64,000 nt of DNA from Zobellella maritima (GTDB lineage Bacteria; Pseudomonadota; Gammaproteobacteria; Enterobacterales; Aeromonadaceae). The stretch spans positions 124,001 through 188,000 of the forward strand of contig NZ_QCZE01000002.1 in NCBI RefSeq assembly GCF_003075035.1, written 5' to 3'. Shown here piece by piece: positions 45,996 to 55,788 of the stretch. Numbering within the stretch: position 1 is the first letter of the stretch; each line of letters opens with the position of its first letter. The translations under genes were made by a program, and so were the position numbers. Under the pieces are notes generated by a model. It was not told the DNA's origin and ran no database searches. It saw nothing but the letters and a program-made list of their open reading frames with translations.

Positions 45996-46027
45996 TGCCG
46001 TTTGGATGTATAGGCGTCTACACTCTT
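45996..46027. promoter_or_regulatory. MetJ operator between mtnA and mtnK
   Basis: Consecutive 8-mers TGCCGTTT, GGATGTAT, AGGCGTCT, ACACTCTT from 45996; the first three match AGACGTCT at 5, 5 and 7 positions. Sits between the divergent starts. Confidence 0.68.
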
Positions 46028-46183
46028 TTACGCCTACGGGTTTTATTTTATATTGCTGCTCCTTATGGCAGATGCTTCCGGCCCAGGCGGAGAGTCTGCT
46101 TGTCAGGCCATGACTTGGTTCCGGGAGGAGTGGCTTTAACTAACTCTAGTGATTATCACCAGCAAGCAGGGAGACCTTGCCCC

Positions 46184-47380
46184 ATGAGCCGTTACCGTAT
46201 TTTCAACACCCAAGATGCCATCGAATACGCCCGCGAGTTCGGTCACAGTTTCGACGCCGACAGCCGGCTGAGCGCCGAAGAGATCGGAGATGGCAACCTG
46301 AATCTGGTGTTTAAAATTCACGAAGAAGGTACGGATCGGCGGCTGATCGTCAAGCAGGCTCTGCCCTATGTGCGCTGTGTGGGGGAGTCCTGGCCGTTGA
46401 CCCTGGATCGGGCGCGGATCGAGGCGGAGGTGCTGCTGCGTCACGGTGAATTCTGTCCCGAGCACACGGTGGCGGTACTGCATCACGATGCCGAGCTGGC
46501 GATCATGGTGCTGGAAGATCTGTCCCACTGCCAGGTCTGGCGCACCGGCCTGATCGCCGGTAAAACCTACCCCAAGGCAACGGCTCAACTGGGGGAATAC
46601 CTGGCACAGACCCTGTATCATACCTCGGACTTTCATCAGTCTACCCAGGCCAAGAAGGCCGATGTGGCCCGCTTTATCAACCCGGAAATGTGCGAGATCA
46701 CCGAAGATGTGTTCTTTACCGATCCCTATCGTGACCATGAGCGCAACAATATCAATCCGGACATCCGTGCCGACGCCGAGCGGCTGTGGGCCGACCGGCC
46801 GCTGAAGGCTCGGGTGGCGACGCTCAAGCATGCCTTCCTGACCCGTGCAGAGGCGTTGTTGCATGGTGATGTGCACTCCGGCTCCATCTTTGTCGACGAG
46901 GATACTCTCAAGGTATTCGATGCGGAATTCGGCTATTACGGTCCCATGGGCTTTGATGTGGGGTCGGCCATTGGCAACCTGCTGCTGAATTTCTGCGGCC
47001 AGCCCGGTCTGCGGACGCCGGAGCAGGCACCGGGCGCCCAGGATGCCCGCATTCAGGATGTGCTCATCCTGTGGCAGACCTTCAGCCGGCGGTTTGCCGC
47101 CCTGGCGGCCGACAACCGGGATCAGGCCCTGGCCGAGCCCGGCTATCTCGATGCCTTTCTGGGGCAGGTATGGCGGGACAGCCTGGGCTTTGCGGGTACC
47201 GAGCTGATCCGCCGCACCATAGGTATCGCTCATGTCGCCGATCTGGACGGGATCGCCGATGCGGCTGTCCGGGCTCGCTGTCAGCGTACCGCCCTGGCGC
47301 TGGGCCGGGATCTGATCCTGTCAGCCGACAGCCTGCACGACAGCCAGGCTCTGGTGAACCTGCTCACTTCTTACCGCTAA
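46184..47380 (+). CDS. mtnK: Methylthioribose kinase
   Basis: 398 aa from ATG 46184 ([12 protein letters not shown]), the family length; the frame is open 216 bp further upstream, but that part would cross the MetJ operator and has no family similarity. Kinase motifs: [14 protein letters not shown] (P-loop), [16 protein letters not shown] (catalytic loop) and [17 protein letters not shown] (DxE metal motif specific for MtnK). Phosphorylates 5-methylthioribose, the first salvage step when the substrate is free methylthioribose. No MTA phosphorylase or nucleosidase gene is in the window. Confidence 0.94.
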   Translation: MSRYRIFNTQDAIEYAREFGHSFDADSRLSAEEIGDGNLNLVFKIHEEGTDRRLIVKQALPYVRCVGESWPLTLDRARIEAEVLLRHGEFCPEHTVAVLHHDAELAIMVLEDLSHCQVWRTGLIAGKTYPKATAQLGEYLAQTLYHTSDFHQSTQAKKADVARFINPEMCEITEDVFFTDPYRDHERNNINPDIRADAERLWADRPLKARVATLKHAFLTRAEALLHGDVHSGSIFVDEDTLKVFDAEFGYYGPMGFDVGSAIGNLLLNFCGQPGLRTPEQAPGAQDARIQDVLILWQTFSRRFAALAADNRDQALAEPGYLDAFLGQVWRDSLGFAGTELIRRTIGIAHVADLDGIADAAVRARCQRTALALGRDLILSADSLHDSQALVNLLTSYR

Positions 47381-47446
47381 GATGCGGGACTTGGCCGGTA
47401 TTTATCAATACAATGTCAGGCAGGTCTTTACAGCTGACGGTTTTCC

Positions 47447-48307
47447 ATGGCAGACGAAACGACAAAAACCAAGAAGACGAACACACTAAAATCGGCCAAG
47501 CCCGCAAAGTCGGGCAGCGGCAGCCAGGTGCAGTCACTGTCCCGAGCCCTGCTGCTGCTGGAACGACTGGCAGACTCCGATATGGGCATGTCCCTGACCG
47601 AAGTGGCCGGCAGTCTGGGGCTGGCTCCTTCCACCACCCACCGGCTGTTGAACAGCCTGCGCAGCCATGATTTCGTGGATGTGGACGAGTCCCAGGGCCT
47701 CTGGTCGATCGGAGTCAATGCCTTTTCCATCGGCAATGCCTACCTGAAAAAGCGGGACTTTATCGCCCAGGCCCGGCCTTTTATGAAACGGCTGGTGGCG
47801 GAAACCGGCGAAACCTCCAACCTCGCCATCCTGGAAAAAAACAGCGTGGTCTATGTCGGCCAGGTGGAATCCCCCCAGACCATGCGCATGGTGGTATCGC
47901 TTGGCAGCCGTTCGCCGCTGCATGCCTCGGGAGTGGGCAAGGCCTTGTTATCGGCGATGCCGCGGCGGGAGGCCATGGACATCATCAAGAAAACCGGCAT
48001 GGTCACCTTCACCGGCCATACCATTACCAGCCCCAGCCAGTTTGAGCAGGAGCTGAACAAGATCAGTCTGCAGGGCTATTCCCTGGACGACGAAGAGCAG
48101 TTCGAGGGCCTGCGCTGCATTGCCGCCAATATCTACAACGAGTATGGAGAAGCGGTTGCCGGCATCTCCATTTCGGGCCCGGCGGTACGGGTTAAGTGGG
48201 AGCGCATCCCCATGCTCAGCGCCCTGGTGATGGATGCCGCCCGAGAGGTGACCAAGGCCATTGGCGGCCAGGTGCCGGCGCTGTTGAAGAAAACTCACGA
48301 CGGCTGA
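47447..48307 (+). CDS. allR: IclR-family regulator, AllR-like
   Basis: 286 aa. Lys-rich N-terminal 25 residues, winged helix LSRALLLLERLADSDMGMSLTEVAGSLGLAPSTTHRLL, then the IclR domain with LGSRSPLHASGVGKALL and DEEQFEGLRCIAANIYNEYGEAVAGISISGP, close to E. coli AllR (glyoxylate/allantoin-responsive repressor). The target is likely the gcl/allA cluster 8 kb away, whose promoters carry TGGAA-type sites. GG-rich linker; good ATG context. Confidence 0.85.
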   Translation: MADETTKTKKTNTLKSAKPAKSGSGSQVQSLSRALLLLERLADSDMGMSLTEVAGSLGLAPSTTHRLLNSLRSHDFVDVDESQGLWSIGVNAFSIGNAYLKKRDFIAQARPFMKRLVAETGETSNLAILEKNSVVYVGQVESPQTMRMVVSLGSRSPLHASGVGKALLSAMPRREAMDIIKKTGMVTFTGHTITSPSQFEQELNKISLQGYSLDDEEQFEGLRCIAANIYNEYGEAVAGISISGPAVRVKWERIPMLSALVMDAAREVTKAIGGQVPALLKKTHDG

Positions 48308-48337
48308 TGCTGCCGGCCGGCTCCTGAAAGCCATAGC

Positions 48338-48362
48338 GAGCGACCTCCGATGGCGGTCGCTC
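48338..48362. terminator. Hairpin after allR-like gene
   Basis: GAGCGACC (48338-48345), loop, GGTCGCTC (48355-48362), 30 bp after the stop. Followed by TCTCACTTACTCC, a poor T-run; weak terminator candidate. Confidence 0.5.
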
Positions 48363-48550
48363 TCTCACTTACTCCTTATTCCAATCAGTACATCCCGCTT
48401 CATTGTTTCAATCGCCTGCTTGCTGCTCCTGGCCCAGGTGCATCATCAACCGGCCCCGTCCCCGGCGAACCCTGTTATTGATCCGAGAATACTGGCGAAA
48501 ACCAGGCTCAGCTGTTTGACTTAATATCAACTCAGGGAGGAGGTCAGACA

Positions 48551-49357
<807 letters not shown>

Positions 49358-49390
49358 CCAGTGTGGTGTTAAATTGACGGCGCCTGAAAA

Positions 49391-49420
49391 CAATAAAAGC
49401 ACCCGAGGGTGCTTTTATTG
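49391..49420. terminator. Bidirectional terminator between convergent genes
   Basis: Perfect 14-bp stem: CAATAAAAGCACCC (49391-49404), GA, GGGTGCTTTTATTG (49407-49420), T/A-rich on both sides. Serves the Gly-Asn protein gene and the YfcC gene. Confidence 0.93.
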
Positions 49421-49438
49421 TTTATTGGAGTTAACGGT

Positions 49439-50890
49439 TTAGCCGACCCACTGAGTAACCTGGGCGTAGATAAGGAAGCCCATGGCGATGGCGATCCAGA
49501 CGGCAAACAGGGGCAGGAAGAACTTCACCCACTTGTTCCAGGTAACACCGGCCAGGGCCAGGGTCGCCATAAAATAGCCTGAGGTGGGGTAGAGGATATT
49601 GCCCAGACCATCACCCAACTGGTAGGCCAGTACCGCAGTCTGGCGGGTCACACCGACCAGATCGGACAGGGGGGCCATAATCGGCATGGTTACCAGGGCC
49701 TGACCGCTGCCTGACGGTACCACGAAGTTAAAGCCAAGCTGGGCAAAGAACATGCCGATGGCCGATAAGATGGCGGGGAAACCGCCGACCAGGTTGCCCA
49801 GGCCATAGACCAGGGTATCCATGATCTGGCCTTCTTCCAGGACCACGGCAACGGCGCGGGCGATACCACAGATCATGGCGCCTACCAGCACATCGCGGAA
49901 ACCTTCGTTGAAACCTTCACAGATATCGGTGGTTTTCAGGCCGGCAATCAGCCCCACGACCACACCCATGATGATGAACAGACCGGCCATTTCCATCATG
50001 AACCAGCCCTGGGTGAGTACGCCCCAGACCAGCAGGCCGAAGAAGCCAAAGGCGGCGAGGGAAGCCCACTTCTGACGGCTGGTCGCAGTCAGTTCAGTCT
50101 CGTCGGCACCATGCAGGTAGCGGGCACGCTTTTCTTTTTCCTTGGCATCGTCGCTCATCAGGCTCAGCTCGGGATTAGCGCGTACCTTGAGGGCGTAGCG
50201 GGTAACATAGAAGATACCGACCAGCAGGATGGCGGCAAAGGCCAGGGCGCGCAGCAGCAGCCCGGAGTAGACAGGCAGATCGGCCAGTTGCTGGCCCAGG
50301 CCGGTGTTGATGGGGTTAAGCACACCGGCGGTAAAACCGGCGGTGGTGGCGCACAGGGCCACGGCGGCGGCGGTGACCGAGTCGAAGCGCAGGGCGATCA
50401 TCAACGGCAGGATCACGGGAACATAGACCAGCGCCAGCTCCTGGGTCCCGATCAGGGTGGCGATCACCGCAAAGGTGGTCATCAGCACCGGGATGATAAC
50501 TATGCTGTTGTTGGCAAACTTGCGGGTAAGCTTATCTACGCCCACCTCGATGATGCCGGTGCGGCGCAGCACCATGAACATGCCGCCAATGATAAAGGTG
50601 AAGAACACCACGGTACCGGCGCTCATCAGGCCCTTGGGAATGGCCAGCATAAAATCGACCAGGCCAATCGGGTCGGACTCAATCACCTGGTAGGAGTTTG
50701 GATCTATGGTCGTGCGACCGTTGGGGCCGGGTATCCGATCGTATTGACCGGCGGGCACTATGTAGGTAAGTACAGCGGCAATGGCGCTGAACACGAACAA
50801 GATGACATAGATATGGGGCATCTCGAACGACTTCTTTTTCTGTTCTACCGTGTCGGCGGAAAACTGATTGGCTTTAGGCATGGGTTCCAT
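49439..50890 (-). CDS. YfcC-family membrane transporter
   Basis: 483 aa from ATG 50890 (GAGGGAGAGG ahead). About 11-12 TM helices; YfcC/DcuC (C4-dicarboxylate/basic amino-acid) family by AVLTYIVPAGQYDRI, TQELALVYVPVILPLMIALRFDS and NFVVPSGSGQALVTMPIMAPLSDLVGVTRQ. Substrate unknown. A TGGAA-N5-TTCCA site upstream (51066-51080) suggests control by the AllR-like protein, so it may import an ureide or related carboxylate. Confidence 0.85.
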   Translation of the reverse strand: MEPMPKANQFSADTVEQKKKSFEMPHIYVILFVFSAIAAVLTYIVPAGQYDRIPGPNGRTTIDPNSYQVIESDPIGLVDFMLAIPKGLMSAGTVVFFTFIIGGMFMVLRRTGIIEVGVDKLTRKFANNSIVIIPVLMTTFAVIATLIGTQELALVYVPVILPLMIALRFDSVTAAAVALCATTAGFTAGVLNPINTGLGQQLADLPVYSGLLLRALAFAAILLVGIFYVTRYALKVRANPELSLMSDDAKEKEKRARYLHGADETELTATSRQKWASLAAFGFFGLLVWGVLTQGWFMMEMAGLFIIMGVVVGLIAGLKTTDICEGFNEGFRDVLVGAMICGIARAVAVVLEEGQIMDTLVYGLGNLVGGFPAILSAIGMFFAQLGFNFVVPSGSGQALVTMPIMAPLSDLVGVTRQTAVLAYQLGDGLGNILYPTSGYFMATLALAGVTWNKWVKFFLPLFAVWIAIAMGFLIYAQVTQWVG

Positions 50891-51695
50891 GACCTCTCCC
50901 TCTTTACACATCAACTGATTAAAGTCCATTTATGCTGGGCTTGCGTAACTTTTTAATAAGGCGACTGGTGCAACTCGTTTCCAGTATTTTTGGGCTGGTT
51001 GGCGGTGTGCTTTTATCAACCTCACAAGCATTATTAAACATTCCATAACAAGAGATCAACATTTTTGGAATCTATTTCCACTGAGTGGAAGTTGAGTCCC
51101 TTGTGATTTTCTCGCTGGTTATCAATCAGTTTTTCATTTTAAGTAATTGTTTTTTAATGGTTTTATTGTTTCGTGTCGAGCCTGGCAATAACTTCGTTAA
51201 TATTTATATCTTTTTTCTTAAGCCGTTGTTTTATTTATTTTTTGGATTTTTTGTTCTGATTTTAAAGGAGTAAAAATACAATTTTATTATTTTTTGTATT
51301 TGTAATTATTATTGGTTGATTACATTATCTTATCGGTCGTTGTTTTTATTTTGTTTTTGTTTTGTGTTCATTTTTAATGTGCTTATGGCGGGCCGGCAAT
51401 ATTCGAGGGGCCATGCCACTGAATATCTGCGGGGAAGGGGGCTTCCATGGCGACTTGGCAGCGCCACACTTGAGGTGATGTCTCATGCCGTGATGGGCGG
51501 ATAACAAGCAGGGTGGCGCGAGCTCGCCGAGTGGGGACAGTGCCCATAACCAGATTGCCGGGCGATAACCGCAGGTAGGGCTCTTCAATCAGGGTAAACA
51601 GGTCGCGTAATCTGACTTCAGGCGTTACCGAATGCGTTGGGAAAGGGCGGTGCAGGCCTTGCCGACGAGTGGGGAACTAGCAGCCGGGGAGCGGC
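50891..51695. other. Long AT-rich gap upstream of the YfcC gene
   Basis: About 800 bp. The 51000-51400 part is very AT-rich and contains only weak open frames (for example 62 codons at 51085) with no family likeness. It holds the IclR-type operator at 51066. The rest is GC-rich, and I see nothing coding. Confidence 0.5.
51066..51080. promoter_or_regulatory. IclR/AllR-type operator upstream of the YfcC gene
   Basis: TGGAATCTATTTCCA matches the IclR-subfamily consensus TGGAAATNATTTCCA at 13 of 15 positions. It lies 176 bp before the YfcC start, and the allR-like gene is nearby. Confidence 0.62.
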
Positions 51696-51724
51696 AAAAT
51701 AAAAGACCCGCCGGGTGGCGGGTC
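51696..51724 (-). terminator. Terminator of the gcl-allA operon
   Basis: Minus strand: GACCCGCC, ACCC, GGCGGGTC followed by TTTTATTTT (51704-51696). It lies 27 bp after allA. Confidence 0.88.
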
Positions 51725-51750
51725 ATGAGGCAACAGGCAGGTGGAGTGGC

Positions 51751-52251
51751 TCAGTCTAGGGCGACTTCCAGCTGGCCCGGCTCGATATGGAACAGATCGC
51801 AGTTGTCATCCTTGCCGATACGGTCGACGATGATAAAGCGCTGAGAGTCATTGAGCGAGATCAGCGGGTGGTGCCAGGAATCGGTGTGATAGTTCACCCC
51901 CTGTCGGCCATTGGTAATAAACGCCTTTATCTCTTCTGGCTTGATTTCAGGCCCCCGGGGGGCCACCAGCACCAGGAAAGGCTGGTTATCAAGCGGGATA
52001 AAGGCCTGTGAGCCCTTGGGATGTTTTTCCATCAGGGTTATCGCCAGCGGCATCTGGTAGGGCGCCACATCTACCAGGCTGATACCGACATGGGCCTGCT
52101 CACCCTGGTATTCGGCCTTGGCTACATCATGAAAACGCAGGGCATTACCATCATTGATGTAGAAGTTGTGCTGATTTTCAGACTCAATCACGTCACCGAA
52201 GGCGGCGAAGGCTTCCGCCGTCAACGGCTGGGCAATAATTCTTAATGTCAT
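51751..52251 (-). CDS. allA: Ureidoglycolate lyase
   Basis: 166 aa, family length. IAQPLTAEAFAAFGDVIE at the start, HPKGSQAFIPLDNQPFLVLVAP, VNYHTDSWHHPLISL are diagnostic for AllA. It splits ureidoglycolate to glyoxylate and urea, feeding Gcl. Last gene of the glyoxylate operon. No allantoinase or allantoate amidohydrolase is in the window, so upstream ureide steps must be elsewhere. Confidence 0.92.
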   Translation of the reverse strand: MTLRIIAQPLTAEAFAAFGDVIESENQHNFYINDGNALRFHDVAKAEYQGEQAHVGISLVDVAPYQMPLAITLMEKHPKGSQAFIPLDNQPFLVLVAPRGPEIKPEEIKAFITNGRQGVNYHTDSWHHPLISLNDSQRFIIVDRIGKDDNCDLFHIEPGQLEVALD

Positions 52252-52373
52252 AATTCATCCTTGGTGCTTTGACCTTAACGTACTCTATCGAACCTGTGCA
52301 TGGCGGGGCTCGCCTTGAGTCACGGTGTGTTCGCCGGCCTATGGCCGGCTTTGTATCCCTAAGCGCTTGATGC

Positions 52374-53642
52374 CTATTCGGGCAGGATCAGGATCGCGCG
52401 AAAATCATTGACGTTGGTGCGGGTGGGGCCGGTGTCCACCAGGCTGTCCAACTGGGCAAAGAAGCCGTAGCTGTCGTTATTGGCCAGGTAATCCTCGGCC
52501 TGTAGGCCGGCCTGCTCGGCCCGCCGGTACAGTTCCGGGGTGATCAGGGCACCGGCGTTGTCTTCCACCCCATCGATGCCGTCGGTATCGGCGGCCAGGG
52601 CATAGACCCGGCTCAGCCCCTTCAGCTCGTTGAACAGGCTCAGCATGAATTCGCTGTTGCGGCCGCCCCGACCATTGCCCTTGATGGTCACCGTCGTTTC
52701 ACCACCGGACAGGATCACGCAGGGCGCCGAGATCGGCTGGCCGCATTTGACCACCTGTTTGGCGATGGCCGCGTGCACCTTGGCCACCTCGCGTGCCTCC
52801 CCTTCGATGCAGTCACCCAGTACCAGAGGGGTGATGTCGTGGGACATGGCCAGATCGGCAGCCGCGTCCAGGGCATCCTGGGGGGTGGCGACCATATGGA
52901 ACTCGGCGCGGCTGAGGCGTTCGTCGCCGGGTTTGATGGTTTCCGATTCCGGGCTCTGCAGCCAGGCGCGGACATGATCCGGCACCTCGATGCCATAGTT
53001 GTCCAGGATGGCGAGGGCCTGGGCCGAAGTGGTGGGGTCGGCGACGGTGGGACCGGAGGCGATAACAGTGGGCTCGTCGCCGGGCACATCGGAAATCCCC
53101 AGGGTAATCAGCCGGGCTGGATAGACGGCGGCGGCCAGGCGACCACCCTTGATGGCGGACAGGTGCTTGCGCACGCAGTTCATCTCGTCGATGGCGGCAC
53201 CGGATTTCAGTAGCGCCTTGTTGACGGCCTGCTTGTCGGCCAGGGTCAGTCCCGGTGCCGGCAGGCTCAGCAGGGAGGAACCGCCGCCGGACAGCAGACA
53301 GATCACCAGATCGTCTTCTCCCAGGGAGCTGACCAGCTCCATCATGCGTCGGCCGACCCGTTCGCCGGCATCGTCGGGCACCGGGTGGGCGGCCTCGATA
53401 ATCTCGATGCGCTCGCAATCGGCGCCGTGTTCATAGCGGGTTACCACCAGCCCGGACAGCTCGCCTTGCCAGATGGAGTCCAGCTCGGCGGCCATGGAGG
53501 CGGCGGCCTTGCCGGCACCGATGACAACGGCTTTTTGACGAGTATCTTCCGGCAAAAAGGCGGCCAGGTTGCCTTTGGGCAGGGCGGCGGCCACGGCGGT
53601 GTCGAACAGTTGCCGTAAAACTGCTTCTGCGTTTATGTCCAT
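52374..53642 (-). CDS. Glycerate 2-kinase (MOFRL family)
   Basis: 422 aa, TtuD/GckA type: VIGAGKAAASMAAELD, LLSGGGSSLLSLPAPGLTLADKQAVNKALLKSGA, DCIEGEAREVAKVHA, GGETTVTIKGNGRGGRNSEFML and ALAADTDGIDGVEDNAGA. Phosphorylates D-glycerate to 2-phosphoglycerate, ending the glyoxylate-to-glycolysis route. Confidence 0.93.
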   Translation of the reverse strand: MDINAEAVLRQLFDTAVAAALPKGNLAAFLPEDTRQKAVVIGAGKAAASMAAELDSIWQGELSGLVVTRYEHGADCERIEIIEAAHPVPDDAGERVGRRMMELVSSLGEDDLVICLLSGGGSSLLSLPAPGLTLADKQAVNKALLKSGAAIDEMNCVRKHLSAIKGGRLAAAVYPARLITLGISDVPGDEPTVIASGPTVADPTTSAQALAILDNYGIEVPDHVRAWLQSPESETIKPGDERLSRAEFHMVATPQDALDAAADLAMSHDITPLVLGDCIEGEAREVAKVHAAIAKQVVKCGQPISAPCVILSGGETTVTIKGNGRGGRNSEFMLSLFNELKGLSRVYALAADTDGIDGVEDNAGALITPELYRRAEQAGLQAEDYLANNDSYGFFAQLDSLVDTGPTRTNVNDFRAILILPE

Positions 53643-53713
53643 TGCAAGATACTCCTTAAAAAACCTCTGTTTATTTTACTTACTGTTGTACTGCAGCGGA
53701 ACGAGGCATGAGT

Positions 53714-53787
53714 GGGGCAGCCAACTTGCTTACAGAGCTTGCACAAAGCCCCCTGAGTGAAAGGTCTGTGCGGCAAGCGGCTGCCCC
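53714..53787. repeat. Spaced inverted repeat between glxR and glycerate kinase genes
   Basis: GGGGCAGCC (53714-53722) and GGCTGCCCC (53779-53787), with partial pairing of the inner sequence (TTGC/GCAA). Could be an mRNA processing or attenuation hairpin within the operon. Confidence 0.45.
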
Positions 53788-53844
53788 TTGTGCCAGCTGC
53801 TCGGTGGTTGAAGCCTAAGACCCCCGAGCGGCTATGCCGACCTG

Positions 53845-54732
53845 TTACTCGCCACGGATATTGTGGTTAGCCAGGTGTTCCAGTGCCTTAACCATGCCGG
53901 AATGATCCCACTCGCTGCCACCCAGGGCGGCGCAGGTGTTGAACAGTTCCTGGGCGCTGGCGGTGTTGGGCAGGGCGACACCCAGCTCGCGGGCACCGGT
54001 CAGGGCCAGGTTCAGGTCTTTCTGGTGCAGCTTGATGCGGAAGCCTGGATTGAAGGTGCCCTTGACCATGCGCTCGCCATGGACTTCCAGGATCTTGGAC
54101 GAGGCGAAACCGCCCATCAGCGCCTCGCGCACTCGGGCAGGATCGGCACCGGCCTTGGAGGCGAATACCAGGGCTTCGGAAACCGCCTCGATATTCAGGG
54201 CAACGATGATCTGGTTGGCGACCTTACAGGTCTGGCCGTCGCCATTGCCGCCCACCAGGGTGATGTTCTTGCCCATGGCGTCGAACAGCGGTTTGATGCG
54301 ATCGAAGGTAGCCTGCTCTCCGCCCACCATGATGCTCAGGGTGCCGTTGATGGCGCCCACTTCACCGCCGGACACGGGGGCGTCCAGGTACTGGGCACCC
54401 AGCTCGTTGACCCGTTTGGCAAACGCCTTGGTGGCGATGGGGGAAATGGAGGACATGTCCACCACGACCTTGCCTTCGGACAGGCCCTTGCCGATGCCAT
54501 TGTCACCGAACAGCACTTCTTCCACCTGGGGGGTATCGGGCACTATGGTGATGATGACTTCGGCGGCGTCAGCCACGGCGGCGGGGGTCGGCAGGGCGAT
54601 GCCGTTGTCACCCAGCAGATCGGCCGGAGCCGGCTTGTAATGCTCGGAGAAATAAAGGGTATGGCCGGCTTTTTGCAGATTCTGGGCCATGGGCTTGCCC
54701 ATGATACCGGTACCGATAAAACCTATTTTCAT
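53845..54732 (-). CDS. glxR: Tartronate semialdehyde reductase
   Basis: 295 aa, beta-hydroxyacid dehydrogenase: KIGFIGTGIMGKPMAQNL (Rossmann), YLDAPVSGGEVGAINGTLSIMVGG (substrate loop), GQTCKVANQIIVALNIEA (catalytic Lys). Reduces tartronate semialdehyde to D-glycerate with NAD(P)H. Lies between hyi and glycerate kinase. Confidence 0.92.
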   Translation of the reverse strand: MKIGFIGTGIMGKPMAQNLQKAGHTLYFSEHYKPAPADLLGDNGIALPTPAAVADAAEVIITIVPDTPQVEEVLFGDNGIGKGLSEGKVVVDMSSISPIATKAFAKRVNELGAQYLDAPVSGGEVGAINGTLSIMVGGEQATFDRIKPLFDAMGKNITLVGGNGDGQTCKVANQIIVALNIEAVSEALVFASKAGADPARVREALMGGFASSKILEVHGERMVKGTFNPGFRIKLHQKDLNLALTGARELGVALPNTASAQELFNTCAALGGSEWDHSGMVKALEHLANHNIRGE

Positions 54733-54933
54733 GATGTGTTCCTTCTTGATTTGGTGGGGCGCCGGCCCCGGAGGGAGCTAGTACTCCAAAGCCGGCGTCC
54801 ATAAACATGTTCAGGCCGTGTTCAGATGAAGGAAGGATGCAGCCAAGCCGACCGTTGGTGCCAGGGCCGGACAATGCTCTTGCCGTTCCGGCGTGCTGCA
54901 CCTTCCTTCGTCTGTTCCAACCATCAGGTCTGG

Positions 54934-55716
54934 TTAGTTCAGGTTATACTGCTGCAGCCAGCCCAGACCGGCTTCGGTGGTGGTGGCCGGCTTGTATTCG
55001 CAGCCAATCCAGCCTTGGTAGCCCACTTCGTCCAGGTACTTGAACAGGAAGCCGTAGTTTATTTCACCCGTGCCCGGCTCGTGGCGGCCCGGGTTGTCGG
55101 CCAGCTGCACATGGTTGATGTTGGCCAGGTTGTTCTGCACGGTACGGGCCAGGTCGCCTTCCATGATCTGCATATGATAGATGTCGTACTGCAGGTACAG
55201 GTTGGCGCTGCCCACTTTTTCACGGATGGCCTGAGCCTGTTTGGTGTTGTTCAGGTAGAAGCCGGGAATATCCAGGGTATTGATGGCTTCCATCACCAGC
55301 CTGATGCCGGCCGCTTCCAGTTTGTCGGCGGCGAATTTCAGGTTGGCGACGAAGGTGGCCTCGGCCTCTTCCTCAGACACACCGGCAGGATGGATGCCGG
55401 CCAGGCAGTTCACCTGGGTATTGCCCAGTACCTTGGCGTAGGCAATGGCCTGCTCCACGCCGGCGCGGAATTCCTCCACCCGATCCGGATGGCAGGCGAT
55501 ACCGCGCTCGCCACCGTCCCAGTTACCCGCAGGCAGGTTGAACAGCACCTGGGTCAGGCCGTTGGCGTCCAGACGGGCCTTGATCTCTTCAGCAGGGAAA
55601 GCGTAGGGGAACAGGTACTCCACCCCCTTGAAGCCGGCCTTGGCGGCGGCATCGAAGCGGTCCAGGAAGTCCACTTCGGTAAACAGCATAGACAGATTGG
55701 CGGCTAATTTCGGCAT
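54934..55716 (-). CDS. hyi: Hydroxypyruvate isomerase
   Basis: 260 aa from ATG 55716 (AAGGA 7 bp ahead; a longer start at 55740 adds eight residues without family support). Xylose-isomerase-like TIM barrel: KLAANLSMLFTEVDFLDRF, GVEYLFPYAFPAEEIK, RLVMEAINTLDIPGFYL, QYDIYHMQIMEGDL. Interconverts hydroxypyruvate and tartronate semialdehyde. Confidence 0.9.
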   Translation of the reverse strand: MPKLAANLSMLFTEVDFLDRFDAAAKAGFKGVEYLFPYAFPAEEIKARLDANGLTQVLFNLPAGNWDGGERGIACHPDRVEEFRAGVEQAIAYAKVLGNTQVNCLAGIHPAGVSEEEAEATFVANLKFAADKLEAAGIRLVMEAINTLDIPGFYLNNTKQAQAIREKVGSANLYLQYDIYHMQIMEGDLARTVQNNLANINHVQLADNPGRHEPGTGEINYGFLFKYLDEVGYQGWIGCEYKPATTTEAGLGWLQQYNLN

Positions 55717-55788
55717 AACAATGTCCTTCACTTGATTCATGTGAGCCGAGCAGCTGGCAGGGGATTACCTCCCCTGCCAGAGACCAGC

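Noticed and set aside
45968-46183. N-terminal extension of mtnK by 72 codons
   Set aside because: It would cover the MetJ operator, has no similarity to MtnK, and the internal ATG gives the family length.
51085-51273. 62-aa hydrophobic gene in the gap before the YfcC gene
   Set aside because: Product is Phe/Leu-rich because the DNA is T-rich; no RBS.
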